Of a stretch of DNA of 64,000 nucleotides, positions 8,468 to 16,781 are shown piece by piece (position 1 is the first letter of the stretch; every line of letters starts with the position of its first letter). Source of the DNA: Burkholderiales bacterium. Lineage in GTDB: Bacteria; Pseudomonadota; Gammaproteobacteria; Burkholderiales; JAHFRG01. The DNA lies in NCBI GenBank assembly GCA_035543335.1, contig DASZZH010000023.1, forward strand, positions 35,322 to 99,321. Reading direction: 5' to 3'. The translations under genes and the position numbers were made by a program. Below the pieces are notes generated by a model, which was not told where the DNA came from, ran no database searches, and saw only the letters and a program-made list of their open reading frames with translations.

Positions 8468-9918
8468 GCGAAGACATTCTAATTAACGTTACCCCCCAGG
8501 AGACGCGCGTTGCGGTGATGGGGCAGGGCGTGGTACAGGAGCTGCACATCGAGCGGGTGAGCGGCCGCGGCCTGGTCGGCAACATTTACTGCGGCGAGGT
8601 CTGTCGCGTGCTGCCCGGCATGCAGTCGGCGTTCGTCGAAATCGGCCTCGACCGTGCGGCGTTCCTGCATGTGGCGGACATCTGGGGGCAATGGCAAAAC
8701 GGCGAAGAGCCGAAGCCCATCGAAAGATTGCTGCACGAGGGGCAGAAGCTTTTAGTGCAGGTGATTAAAGATCCCATCGGCAGCAAGGGGGCGCGGCTTT
8801 CCACGCAAATCAGCGCGGCCGGGCGCATGCTGGTATACCTGCCGCAGGAAACGCATATTGGCATTTCGCAGCGCATCGAGGATGAGGAAGAGCGCGCCCA
8901 TCTGCGCGACAAGCTGCAGCAGCTTCTGCCGCAGGACCAAAGCGGCGGCTTCATCATTCGCACCATGGCCGAAACCGCAAGCGAGCGCGAGCTGCTCGCC
9001 GACATCGAGTACTTGCGCAAGCTGTGGAACGGGATTCAGGAACAAGCGCAATCGGCGCCGCCGAGGACGCTGCTCTATCAAGACCTTACCCTGAGCTTGC
9101 GCGTATTGCGCGATTTCGTGAGCGAAGATAGTGAACGGGTGGTGGTGGATTCGCGTGAGACTTTTCACAAAATGCAGTCGTTTGCACAGAATTACATGGA
9201 CAATGTAGTGCCGCGCATCGAGCACTATACCGGCGAGCGCCCGCTGTTTGACCTTCACGGCGTGGAAGAGGAAATCCAGAAAGCGCTGGCGCGGCGCGTC
9301 GAGCTGAAATCCGGCGGTTATCTGATTATCGACCAGACCGAGGCGCTCACCACCGTGGATGTGAACACCGGCGGCTTTGTCGGCGGGCGCAATTTCGACG
9401 ACACCATCTTCAAGACCAATCTCGAAGCGGCGCAAGTAATTGCGCGACAATTGAGGCTCAGAAATCTGGGCGGCATCATCATCATTGACTTCATCGACAT
9501 GGACAACGAAGAGCATCGCAACGCGGTGCTGGCGGAATTCAGGAAGGCGTTGGCGCGCGACCGCACGCGCATGACGGTGAACGGCTTCACCGCCCTGGGT
9601 CTGGTGGAGATGACGAGGAAGCGCACGCGGGAGAGCCTCGCCCATGTGCTGTGCGAGCCGTGCCCGACCTGCCACGGGCGCGGCGAAGTGAAGACCGCGC
9701 AGACCGTGTGCTACGAAATCCTGCGCGAGCTGCTGCGTGAAGCGCGGCAGTTCAATGCGCGCGAGTACCGCATTCTCGCTTCACAGGATGTGATTGATCT
9801 GTTCCTCGACGAGGAGTCGCAAAGCCTGGCCATGCTCGGCGACTTCATCGGCAAGCCGGTCTCGCTTCAGGTGGAAACGCAGTACACGCAGGAACAGTAC
9901 GATATCGTGCTGATGTGA
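8464..9918 (+). CDS. rng: Ribonuclease G
   Basis: RNase G is the short paralogue of RNase E, an endonuclease that matures the 5' end of 16S rRNA and cuts some mRNAs. The 484-residue protein has the S1 RNA-binding region near the N-terminus. The catalytic metal site is TVDVNTGG (Asp299) plus IIIDFIDMD (Asp342), and the Zn-link CPTC lies at Cys400-Cys403. It lacks the long degradosome scaffold of RNase E. The GTG start overlaps the maf stop (GTGA). It ends the aceE-to-rng run of plus-strand genes, and a repeat-rich spacer follows. Confidence 0.95.
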   Translation: MSEDILINVTPQETRVAVMGQGVVQELHIERVSGRGLVGNIYCGEVCRVLPGMQSAFVEIGLDRAAFLHVADIWGQWQNGEEPKPIERLLHEGQKLLVQVIKDPIGSKGARLSTQISAAGRMLVYLPQETHIGISQRIEDEEERAHLRDKLQQLLPQDQSGGFIIRTMAETASERELLADIEYLRKLWNGIQEQAQSAPPRTLLYQDLTLSLRVLRDFVSEDSERVVVDSRETFHKMQSFAQNYMDNVVPRIEHYTGERPLFDLHGVEEEIQKALARRVELKSGGYLIIDQTEALTTVDVNTGGFVGGRNFDDTIFKTNLEAAQVIARQLRLRNLGGIIIIDFIDMDNEEHRNAVLAEFRKALARDRTRMTVNGFTALGLVEMTRKRTRESLAHVLCEPCPTCHGRGEVKTAQTVCYEILRELLREARQFNAREYRILASQDVIDLFLDEESQSLAMLGDFIGKPVSLQVETQYTQEQYDIVLM

Positions 9919-9933
9919 GTTTAAGTTCGCCGG

Positions 9934-10265
9934 TGGGCGGCCGCGACACGGTCAGCGAAGCTTGGGGTGCGGAAGCGGCCGCATAAGCCTCAGGAAACAG
10001 TGTTTCTTGCAGCCGCTGCGCCTCGTCCCCGCACAAAGCTGCGCTCACCGTGATCCGAGGCGCACGGCGGCTGGTTTCTTTCTTTTGCTTGCCCAAAAGA
10101 AAGAAACCTGAAAGACAACGAAGTTGCGGCGGAGGCTAACATGCGAAGCATGTTATGCCAGAACCAAAAGGGCACCCTACTGCGCCGTCCTACGGATTCC
10201 TTCGGTTTGTTGGCAAATTGGGCGGCTGCGCAACTCGCGCTAAGCGCTCAAACAGTGCTCACCGA
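9934..10265. repeat. Intergenic GC-rich repeat module with a 15-bp perfect hairpin
   Basis: This 390-base spacer between rng and yggT holds no convincing gene. Its left part (about 9941-10060, beginning GCGGCCGCGACACGG) resembles modules at 49870-49980 and, inverted, at 63780-63880. It then has a perfect 15-bp stem, GGTTTCTTTCTTTTG at 10073-10087 and CAAAAGAAAGAAACC at 10094-10108, with a six-base loop. A tract with further small inverted repeats follows (for example CATGCGAAGCATG). I read it as a decayed or non-coding mobile repeat. Confidence 0.6.
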
Positions 10266-10311
10266 ATTCCCCTGATTTGATTTCGTCGCTTGGAGGCTCA
10301 GAAGGGGAAAC

Positions 10312-10884
10312 TTAAAACATGCCCGCTATCGTGCGATAAGCTTGAGTAATCAGAATCAACACAAGTTGCGCCAGCACCAGGACGAACAGCGGCGACAAGT
10401 CCACATTCCCAATCGGGGGAATCAGGCGCCGGAACGGGCGCAGGAACGGCCGGGCCAGGCTGTTGAATAGCGGCGCCAGCGGCGCATGGGGATTCACCCA
10501 GCTGAACAACACCTGCACGATGATCAGGAAAATCAGAAGGTAAACACTGAGCTTGATAACTTCCAGCAGGGCGAGGGTCAGCAAAATGCCGGCGGCAATG
10601 CCGGGAGAGCCGGCAAAAACGAAGCCTTTAATCCAGTAAAGCAAGAGCAGTAATATGACCTGCATGGCCCAGGCGAGGGTGAAACTCGCGAGGTCGAATC
10701 CGAAAAGGCCGGGAATCGCGCGCCGTACCGGTCGCGCCAGCCAGTCGGTGAGCGCCACCACGAATTCTCCTACCGGGTTGCGGAACGAGACGCGCAGGGT
10801 TTGCATGTAAAAACGCATGAGCAGCACCAGCGCGAGCAGATCAAACGTAGTTTCCAGGAGAAATTGCAATGCCTGGCCAAACAT
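10312..10884 (-). CDS. yggT: YggT family membrane protein
   Basis: A 190-residue integral membrane protein made of two YGGT repeats (about 1-90 and 100-190), each with two hydrophobic helices around a conserved R-N-P/R-P-I-R loop (RFYMQTLRVSFRNPVG; RPFRRLIPPIG). The family is linked to cell-shape and osmotic functions, but its biochemical role is not settled. It is the last gene of the minus-strand yggS-SRPBCC-proC-yggT group. Confidence 0.9.
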   Translation of the reverse strand: MFGQALQFLLETTFDLLALVLLMRFYMQTLRVSFRNPVGEFVVALTDWLARPVRRAIPGLFGFDLASFTLAWAMQVILLLLLYWIKGFVFAGSPGIAAGILLTLALLEVIKLSVYLLIFLIIVQVLFSWVNPHAPLAPLFNSLARPFLRPFRRLIPPIGNVDLSPLFVLVLAQLVLILITQAYRTIAGMF

Positions 10885-10887
10885 ATC

Positions 10888-10990
10888 CTCCCTCCTACCC
10901 TTCTCCTCCCCGGGGGAGATAGAAAAGATTCCTTCTCCGCCGGGGGAGCAGGATTGGATGAAGGGGAAAGCGGCCCGCGGTTATCCCGCC
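10888..10990. repeat. C/G-rich palindromic repeat between proC and yggT
   Basis: The 118-base gap holds two copies of a CTTCTCC..CC/GGGGGAG hairpin motif (10911-10930 and 10940-10950) followed by GGATTGGATGAAGGGG. It resembles the widespread CCTTCTCC...GGGGGAG intergenic repeats of proteobacteria, and also the palindrome found inside mpl at 36739-36786. Confidence 0.5.
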
Positions 10991-11002
10991 CGGTTCCATT
11001 TA

Positions 11003-11815
11003 TTATCCCGCCTTGCCGAATTCATCCCCGAGTTCGCGTGAGCGCCCAGCCGCAGCGCGGACGGCATCGATGATATGTTGCTTGATCTGCGCTTCATCCA
11101 TCTTGCCAATCGCGCGCTCGGTGGTGCCGCCCTTTGATGTGACGCGGCTCCGCAGCGCTTGTGCGTCTTCGCCCTGGCTTGCCAATTTCACCGCGCCGGA
11201 AAACGTGGCGAGCGCAAGCTGCCGAGCTTGATTGGCATCGAACCCGAGCTCTCTGGCTGCCTGCTGCAGCGCTTCAATGAAATAAAAAACATAAGCCGGA
11301 CCGCTGCCCGACAGCGCGGTAATCGCGTCCAGTTGCTCCTCGCGCTCCAGCCACAGCGTTGCGCCCACCGCGCCCAAAATCGCTTCGGCCTGCTGCTTTT
11401 CCGCTGGCGTTACTGTCGGCATGGCGTAAAGGCCGGAGAAGCCGGAGAGCACCAGCGCCGGCGTATTGGGCATTACCCGCACAATTCGGGTATAACCTCC
11501 AAGCCAGCGCGAAAGATCGGCAGTGCGAATGCCGGCGGCAATCGAAATGACCAATTGTTGCTTGAGCAGGGGTTTCAGATTTCGCGCGGCTTCGCACATT
11601 TGCTGCGGTTTGACGGCGAGAATGAAGATGCCGGCTTCGGCGCAGCCCTGATTTAGATCCGCAAAAGCGGCAACGCCGAAGCGGTTGTTGATATTGTCGC
11701 GGGCTTCCGTGGAGACATCCACCACGCATAGGCTCTCGGCGACGTAGCCCTTTTGCAACAATCCGCCGACCATGGCGTTCGCCATGTTGCCACCGCCAAT
11801 GAATGTAATTTGCAT
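11003..11815 (-). CDS. proC: Pyrroline-5-carboxylate reductase
   Basis: ProC reduces 1-pyrroline-5-carboxylate to proline with NAD(P)H, the last step of proline synthesis. The 270-residue protein opens with the Rossmann dinucleotide-binding loop IGGGNMA (6-12). Near the C-terminus it has the ProC signature around LSGSGPAYVF and the helix ending VTSKGGTTERA. It is flanked by yggT and a secreted SRPBCC gene on the same strand. Confidence 0.96.
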   Translation of the reverse strand: MQITFIGGGNMANAMVGGLLQKGYVAESLCVVDVSTEARDNINNRFGVAAFADLNQGCAEAGIFILAVKPQQMCEAARNLKPLLKQQLVISIAAGIRTADLSRWLGGYTRIVRVMPNTPALVLSGFSGLYAMPTVTPAEKQQAEAILGAVGATLWLEREEQLDAITALSGSGPAYVFYFIEALQQAARELGFDANQARQLALATFSGAVKLASQGEDAQALRSRVTSKGGTTERAIGKMDEAQIKQHIIDAVRAAAGRSRELGDEFGKAG

Positions 11816-11840
11816 TGTTGCTGCGGTGCGAAGCTAATTA

Positions 11841-12386
11841 TCAGCCTTCGGCCAGTTTCTTCAGATTCTCCAAGCCCGCTTTGTAAATCGCGGTGATGGT
11901 GTTTTTCGCGGTAGCGTCATTCTCTCCGGCCGGCGGATTGACCAGCGGCGACTTGCGCTGGAACTTGCCGAACCACTCGACGACCGAGCCGCTATTCTTG
12001 CCCGGCTTCACGCGAATCACGGACTCGTAGTGGCTGACCGGCAGCACGCCTTCAATGATGCTGTACTTGAAGCTCTTGCCTTTAGCGTTATAGCGCAGCA
12101 GTTTTTCCTTGATGGTGCCGCCGTCCTGCAGAGTCAAGAGGCGCACGGCGCCTTTCTGGTTATTGGTGCCGCTCAAGATTTCGCTTTTCGCCACGGCCGG
12201 ATGCCAGGTGTTAAGACCGTTGAAATCGCTGATCTTGCCCCACACCGCGTCGGGAGAGGCCTTGATTTCGATGGTTTGGGTCACAGTTAGCTTTGGCAGC
12301 TTGGCCGGTTTCTGGGTTTTCGCTTCCACGCCGGCGAACGGCAAAGCCAGAAGCAAAACAAGTAGGGGCGCAAGGTTTTTTTTCAT
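11841..12386 (-). CDS. Secreted SRPBCC/START-like domain protein
   Basis: A 181-residue protein with a clear signal peptide (MKKNLAPLLVLLLALPFAGV, cleavage around Ala22). The rest is an SRPBCC (polyketide-cyclase-like) helix-grip domain, recognisable from TIEIKASPDAVWGKISDFN, the later SHYESVIRVKPGKNSGSVVEW segment and the closing amphipathic helix. Such proteins bind small hydrophobic ligands; no catalytic residue can be named. It lies between yggS and proC, genes usually adjacent in this group, and has its own promoter, so it looks like an insertion into that operon. The ribosome site GGAG sits about nine bases before the ATG. Confidence 0.8.
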   Translation of the reverse strand: MKKNLAPLLVLLLALPFAGVEAKTQKPAKLPKLTVTQTIEIKASPDAVWGKISDFNGLNTWHPAVAKSEILSGTNNQKGAVRLLTLQDGGTIKEKLLRYNAKGKSFKYSIIEGVLPVSHYESVIRVKPGKNSGSVVEWFGKFQRKSPLVNPPAGENDATAKNTITAIYKAGLENLKKLAEG

Positions 12387-12437
12387 TTGTTTGACTCCGA
12401 TAAGGGTTGAGATAAGGGTTGAAAAAGAATCGTTTCG

Positions 12438-12466
12438 AGTATAGGGTTGAGCCCGATGTTGTGCAA
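12438..12466 (-). promoter_or_regulatory. Sigma-70 promoter of the SRPBCC-proC-yggT genes
   Basis: Leftward TTGCAC (12461-12466) and TATACT (12438-12443) are separated by 17 bases, about 50 bases before the ATG of the SRPBCC gene. Three near-identical direct repeats, CAACCCTATAC, CAACCCTTATC and CAACCCTTATC, span from the -10 to just before the ribosome site. They may be a regulator or RNA-level site. Confidence 0.6.
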
Positions 12467-12486
12467 GCGTTATTGCGGTCTGTTCT

Positions 12487-13173
12487 TCAGGGCTTGCGCT
12501 CGCCGAAAATAGCCGTGCCGACGCGCACCAGCGTGGCGCCTTCCCAAATCGCGGCTTCCAGGTCGTGCGACATGCCCATCGAGAGTGTATCCAACGGGAT
12601 GCCCTGCGCCACCAGTGCGTCTTTCATTTCGCGCAACTTTCGAAGCTGCCGGCGCTGCAATTCGAAATCCACGGTCGGCTGAGGGACGGCCATAAGGCCG
12701 CGCAGTTTCAACCCGGGCAAATCTTGAATAAATCGGGCCAGCCGCGCCGCATTACCGGGCGAGATGCCGCTTTTGGTTGCTTCTCCGCTTACGTTTACCT
12801 GGATGCAAACCTGCAGTGGAGACAGATGAGACGGGCGCGCGATGGACAACCGCTCTGCGATTTTTTCGCGGTCCACGCTGTGCACCCAGGCAAAGTGCTC
12901 GACAATCAGTCGCGTCTTGTTGCTCTGGATGGGGCCGATGAAGTGCCACTCCAGCAAAATTTTTTCCAGCGCCAGAATTTTTTCCACTCCTTCCTGCGCA
13001 TAGTTCTCGCCAAAGGCGGTCTGCCCGGCTTGATGGGCTTGGACAATTTTGCTGGGCGGAAAAGTCTTGCTGACTGCGACGAGCTGTATTTCGCGGGGTG
13101 CCCGACCGGCTGCTTGGGCGCATGCTGCAACGCGTTCCCTGACAGCTTGCAAAGCCAAAGCGATTGCGGTCAT
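12487..13173 (-). CDS. yggS: YggS family pyridoxal phosphate homeostasis protein
   Basis: YggS/PLPBP is a single-domain PLP-binding TIM barrel that buffers free pyridoxal phosphate. The 228-residue protein carries the PLP lysine in LVAVSKTFP (Lys36), and the GIPLDTLSMGMSHDLEAAI motif binds the phosphate. It is divergent from pilT with an 80-base spacer, the usual betaproteobacterial arrangement. Confidence 0.94.
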   Translation of the reverse strand: MTAIALALQAVRERVAACAQAAGRAPREIQLVAVSKTFPPSKIVQAHQAGQTAFGENYAQEGVEKILALEKILLEWHFIGPIQSNKTRLIVEHFAWVHSVDREKIAERLSIARPSHLSPLQVCIQVNVSGEATKSGISPGNAARLARFIQDLPGLKLRGLMAVPQPTVDFELQRRQLRKLREMKDALVAQGIPLDTLSMGMSHDLEAAIWEGATLVRVGTAIFGERKP

Positions 13174-13253
13174 AATGATTCATCAATAAGGGAGGAAAGG
13201 ACGGCGCCTGCTGTTCGTGAGCGCTCCCTGCCTTCACATCCCCGGGGATTATA

Positions 13254-14297
13254 ATGGATATTGCCGAACTGCTGGCTTTCGTCGTCAAGAACAAGGCTTC
13301 CGACCTGCATCTTTCGGCGGGAATGCCGCCGATGATCCGCGTGCATGGCGACATCCGCCGCGTCAATCTGCCGGCGATGGAGCACAAGGAAGTACACGAC
13401 ATGGCGTATGACATCATGAACGACTCGCAGCGCAAGATCTACGAAGAAAACCTCGAGCTCGACTTTTCCTTTGCCATTCCCAATCTCGCGCGCTTCCGCG
13501 TCAACGCCTTCAACCAGAACCGCGGCGCCAGCGTGGCGATGCGGACCATTCCTTCCAGGGTGTTGAGCCTGGAAGAACTCAACGCGCCAAAAACCTTCGC
13601 CGCCATCGCCGACCAGCCGCGCGGCCTGGTGCTGGTCACTGGCCCCACCGGTTGCGGCAAGTCCACCACGCTCGCGGCGATGGTCAACTATATCAATGAA
13701 AAGGTGTACGGGCACATCCTGACGGTGGAAGATCCGATCGAATTTGTGCATGAGAGCAAGAAATGTCTCGTCAACCAGCGCGAAGTTGGGCCGCACACGC
13801 TCTCCTTCGCCAACGCTCTGCGTTCCTCGCTGCGCGAGGATCCGGATTACGTGCTGGTGGGCGAGATGCGCGACCTGGAAACCATACGTCTCGCGCTGAC
13901 CGCCGCCGAGACCGGCCACTTGGTGTTCGCCACCGTGCACACCAGCTCCGCTGCCAAGACGGTGGACCGCGTCATTGACGTCTTTTCCGCGGCGGAAAAG
14001 GATATGGTGCGCTCGATGCTTTCGGAAAGCTTGCGCGCAGTAATATCGCAGGTGCTGCTCAAGACCAAGGACGGCAGCGGGCGCGTGGCGGCGTATGAAG
14101 TCATGATCGGCACACCGGCGATCCGAAATCTCATCCGCGAGAACAAGGTGGCGCAGATGTACTCGGCGATTCAAACCGGACAGAACGTGGGAATGCAGAC
14201 CTTGGATCAGAACTTGATGGAGCTGGTGAAGCGCGGTGTCGTGACTTCCGAGGAAGCGCGCGGCAAGGCGTCGAACAAGGATATTTTTTTCGGATAA
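13254..14297 (+). CDS. pilT: Type IV pilus retraction ATPase PilT
   Basis: PilT is the hexameric AAA+ motor that depolymerises type IV pili, powering twitching and DNA uptake. The 347-residue protein has a PAS-like N-domain, Walker A GPTGCGKS (130-137), Walker B with GEMRD (203-207), the HVHTSS-like histidine region (VFATVHTSSA) and the retraction-specific C-terminal AIRNLIREN. The ATG at 13254 lies directly after TATA-like bases and has no strong ribosome site, so its promoter probably lies further upstream in the yggS-pilT spacer. It is followed by pilU after 24 bases. Confidence 0.96.
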   Translation: MDIAELLAFVVKNKASDLHLSAGMPPMIRVHGDIRRVNLPAMEHKEVHDMAYDIMNDSQRKIYEENLELDFSFAIPNLARFRVNAFNQNRGASVAMRTIPSRVLSLEELNAPKTFAAIADQPRGLVLVTGPTGCGKSTTLAAMVNYINEKVYGHILTVEDPIEFVHESKKCLVNQREVGPHTLSFANALRSSLREDPDYVLVGEMRDLETIRLALTAAETGHLVFATVHTSSAAKTVDRVIDVFSAAEKDMVRSMLSESLRAVISQVLLKTKDGSGRVAAYEVMIGTPAIRNLIRENKVAQMYSAIQTGQNVGMQTLDQNLMELVKRGVVTSEEARGKASNKDIFFG

Positions 14298-14321
14298 AGG
14301 CTGTTTCGCAAGGAGCAGATT

Positions 14322-15458
14322 ATGGAACGAGAGCAGGCAGTAAAATTCATGAACGATCTGCTGCGCCTGATGCTCAGCAAAAAAGCTTCCGACCTGTTTA
14401 TCACCGCGGGTTTCCCGCCGGCGATCAAGGTGGACGGCAAGGTGACGCCGGTTTCCAGCCAGGCGTTGACGCCGCAGCATACCCAGGAATTCGCGCGTGC
14501 GCTGATGAATGACAGGCAGACGCAGGAATTCGAAGCCACCAAGGAATGTAATTTCGCGATCAACCCGCCGGGAATCGGCCGTTACCGTGTCAACGCTTTT
14601 GTGCAGCAGGCCCGGGTCGGCCTGGTGCTGCGCACTATCACCACAACCATCCCGAAATTCGAGGATCTTAATCTTCCGGCGGTGCTCAAGGACATCGCCA
14701 TGACCAAGCGCGGCCTGGTTATCTTCGTCGGCGGCACCGGTTGTGGCAAATCGACTTCGCTGGCGGCGATGGTCGGCTACCGCAATGAAAACAGCTACGG
14801 CCACATCATCACCATCGAGGACCCGGTGGAATTCGTGCACGAGCACAGAAACTGCATCGTCACCCAGCGCGAAGTCGGGGTGGATACCGACAACTGGTTT
14901 TCCGCACTGAAAAACATGCTGCGCCAGGCGCCGGACGTGATTCAGATCGGCGAAATCCGCGAGCGCGAGACCATGGATTACGCGATCGCCTTTTCCGAAA
15001 CCGGACACCTGTGCATGGCGACGCTGCATGCCAACAGCACCAACCAGGCGCTTGACCGCATCATCAACTTCTTCCCTGCAGAGCGCAGACAGCAGCTGCT
15101 GATGGACCTGTCGTTGAACATCCGTGCCTTCGTCTCGCAACGCCTGATTCCGAAAAAAGAGGGCAAAGGGCGCGTCGCAGCGGTCGAAATCATGCTGAAC
15201 TCACCGTTGATTTCCGACCTGGTTTTCAAAGGCGACGTGCATGAGATCAAAGAGATCATGTCGAGATCGCGCGAGCTGGGCATGCAGACTTTTGACCAGT
15301 CCCTGTTCGATCTGTACGAAGCGGGGCAGATCAGCTATGAGGACGCGCTGCGTAACGCCGACTCGGTCAACGACTTGCGCTTGAGAATCAAGCTGCACGG
15401 GTCGGAGGCGAAAGACAAGGATGTGATGTCCGGCATCGATCACCTCAATATCGTGTAG
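14322..15458 (+). CDS. pilU: PilT-dependent retraction ATPase PilU
   Basis: PilU is the PilT paralogue that assists retraction under load. The 378-residue protein has Walker A GGTGCGKS (137-144), Walker B GEIRERETM and the paired His motif MATLHANSTNQ. Compared with PilT it has the longer, divergent C-terminus typical of PilU. AGGAGC lies 10 bases before the ATG. Other pilus genes are not in this window. Confidence 0.95.
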   Translation: MEREQAVKFMNDLLRLMLSKKASDLFITAGFPPAIKVDGKVTPVSSQALTPQHTQEFARALMNDRQTQEFEATKECNFAINPPGIGRYRVNAFVQQARVGLVLRTITTTIPKFEDLNLPAVLKDIAMTKRGLVIFVGGTGCGKSTSLAAMVGYRNENSYGHIITIEDPVEFVHEHRNCIVTQREVGVDTDNWFSALKNMLRQAPDVIQIGEIRERETMDYAIAFSETGHLCMATLHANSTNQALDRIINFFPAERRQQLLMDLSLNIRAFVSQRLIPKKEGKGRVAAVEIMLNSPLISDLVFKGDVHEIKEIMSRSRELGMQTFDQSLFDLYEAGQISYEDALRNADSVNDLRLRIKLHGSEAKDKDVMSGIDHLNIV

Positions 15459-15470
15459 CGGAACATCGTA

Positions 15471-15569
15471 TTCGGCTTCTATACTTTGTTGCTCGCTTGT
15501 CCCGAATGCTCATGTATTGCCTTATACACTCCGCTTCGGGCCAAGCTCGCGCCTCGTCTATAAGCCGAA
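15471..15569. repeat. Compound palindrome between convergent pilU and rlmL (possible two-way terminator)
   Basis: Outer arms TTCGGCTT (15471-15478) and AAGCCGAA (15562-15569) enclose an inner hairpin. That hairpin has CCCGAA (15501-15506), TTCGGG (15535-15540) and a core GTAT-TGCCTT-ATAC (15514-15527). The same plan, including the following GCCTCGTCT, recurs at 37689-37746. It lies between two converging genes, so a transcription-stop role is plausible, but there is no T-run. Confidence 0.5.
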
Positions 15570-15594
15570 CACTGGTTCCGCTTTACGCCCCTAT

Positions 15595-16746
15595 TTAGTC
15601 CGGTCTGTTCTTGCGCATGGATCCAGCGACGATCTTGTATTCGAACAACCGGCATTCCAGCGGACCGTTGTGAAGCGGCGTGCGCTTCGAGGCGTTAAGC
15701 CGGATCAATTTCGGCAAACGCATGTCGGCGCTGAAAATGTAGCAGTTCCAGCCGCTGAATTTTTTCTTGAGCACATCGCCCAGCTGTGGATAAAATTTTT
15801 CCAGCTCATCAATCTCGCCGACGCGCTTGCCGTAGGGCGGATTGGTGACCATGATCCCCGCGCTTGCCGGCGCCGTAATTTCCAGCACATTGACCTGCTT
15901 GAGCGCGACCGTACCTTCCAGTCCTGCCGCCGCCAGATTGGCGCGTGCGTGTTTCAAGGCCTCGCCATAGAGGTCGCTGCCATAAACCGGCAGGAGAGTT
16001 TTTGCTTTCTGTCCCTGTTCGCTTTCATGCAGCAGCATTTTCCATTTGCGCGCATTGAAATTCTTGAGCTTCTCGAAAGCAAAATGCCGCCCCATGCCCG
16101 GCGCCATGTTGAACGACATCAATGCCGCTTCCATTAGAAAAGTGCCGCTGCCACACATCGGGTCGAGGAACGGAATCCCCGGCGACCAGGAAGCAAGATG
16201 CAGAATTCCCGCGGCTAGGTTTTCCCGCAGCGGCGCTTCGCCCTGGACCTTGCGCCAGCCGCGCTTGAATAGCGGTTCGCCGCTGGTGTCAAGATATAAA
16301 AAAATTTCCCTGGCGTCGAGAAAAGCGTGGATGCGCAGGTCCGGCCGCTGCGTGTCCACGCTCGGACGCCTGCCGGTTTCCTCGCGGAAGCGGTCGCACA
16401 CGGCGTCCTTGATTTTGAGCGTGACAAAATCCAGACTGGGAAGGGAGCAGTGAATGGCGGAAACATTGACGCGCAGAGTCAATTCGGGCTCAAACCAGTC
16501 GGTCCACGGCAGCGCATGCGCCGCCCGGTAAACGTCTTCCTCGGTTTGGTAGCGCCGCTGGGCGAGCAACCACAACACGCGGCTGGCGACGTGGCTGTGC
16601 AAATTGACCTTGTAAGCGAGCGGGAACTCGCCGGCAAAGGTAACTCCGCCGTCAGTCGCTTCGAGCCGCGCCGCGCCGAGAGACTGAAGTTCCGCTGCCA
16701 GCGATTTTTCCAGACCGCGCGGGCAGGATGCAAAGAATTTTTCCAT
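15595..16746 (-). CDS. rlmL: THUMP-domain 23S rRNA guanine-N2-methyltransferase (RlmL-type)
   Basis: RlmL methylates N2 of G2445 in 23S rRNA using SAM. The 383-residue protein has an N-terminal THUMP RNA-binding domain (about 1-160) and a Rossmann methyltransferase domain with FLDPMCGSGTFL (near 195) and the N2-guanine catalytic NPPYGKR (about 301). It corresponds to the N-terminal half of the E. coli RlmKL fusion; the RlmK half is not adjacent. The C-terminal MRKNRPD tail is short and basic. It lies downstream of hemJ on the same strand. Confidence 0.85.
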   Translation of the reverse strand: MEKFFASCPRGLEKSLAAELQSLGAARLEATDGGVTFAGEFPLAYKVNLHSHVASRVLWLLAQRRYQTEEDVYRAAHALPWTDWFEPELTLRVNVSAIHCSLPSLDFVTLKIKDAVCDRFREETGRRPSVDTQRPDLRIHAFLDAREIFLYLDTSGEPLFKRGWRKVQGEAPLRENLAAGILHLASWSPGIPFLDPMCGSGTFLMEAALMSFNMAPGMGRHFAFEKLKNFNARKWKMLLHESEQGQKAKTLLPVYGSDLYGEALKHARANLAAAGLEGTVALKQVNVLEITAPASAGIMVTNPPYGKRVGEIDELEKFYPQLGDVLKKKFSGWNCYIFSADMRLPKLIRLNASKRTPLHNGPLECRLFEYKIVAGSMRKNRPD

Positions 16747-16781
16747 GACCAGCGACGAGTGATGAATTGGAATACTACGAC

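Noticed and set aside
9934..10265. Integron attC sites or a plasmid origin in the palindromic spacers
   Set aside because: No integrase, no RYYYAAC/GTTRRRY core pairs and no replication gene; the palindromes fit dispersed repeats better.
13170..15140. A 656-codon open frame on the minus strand opposite pilT and pilU
   Set aside because: It is antisense to two certain genes, spans their junction, is rich in His/Arg/Gln as antisense frames are, and has no domain.
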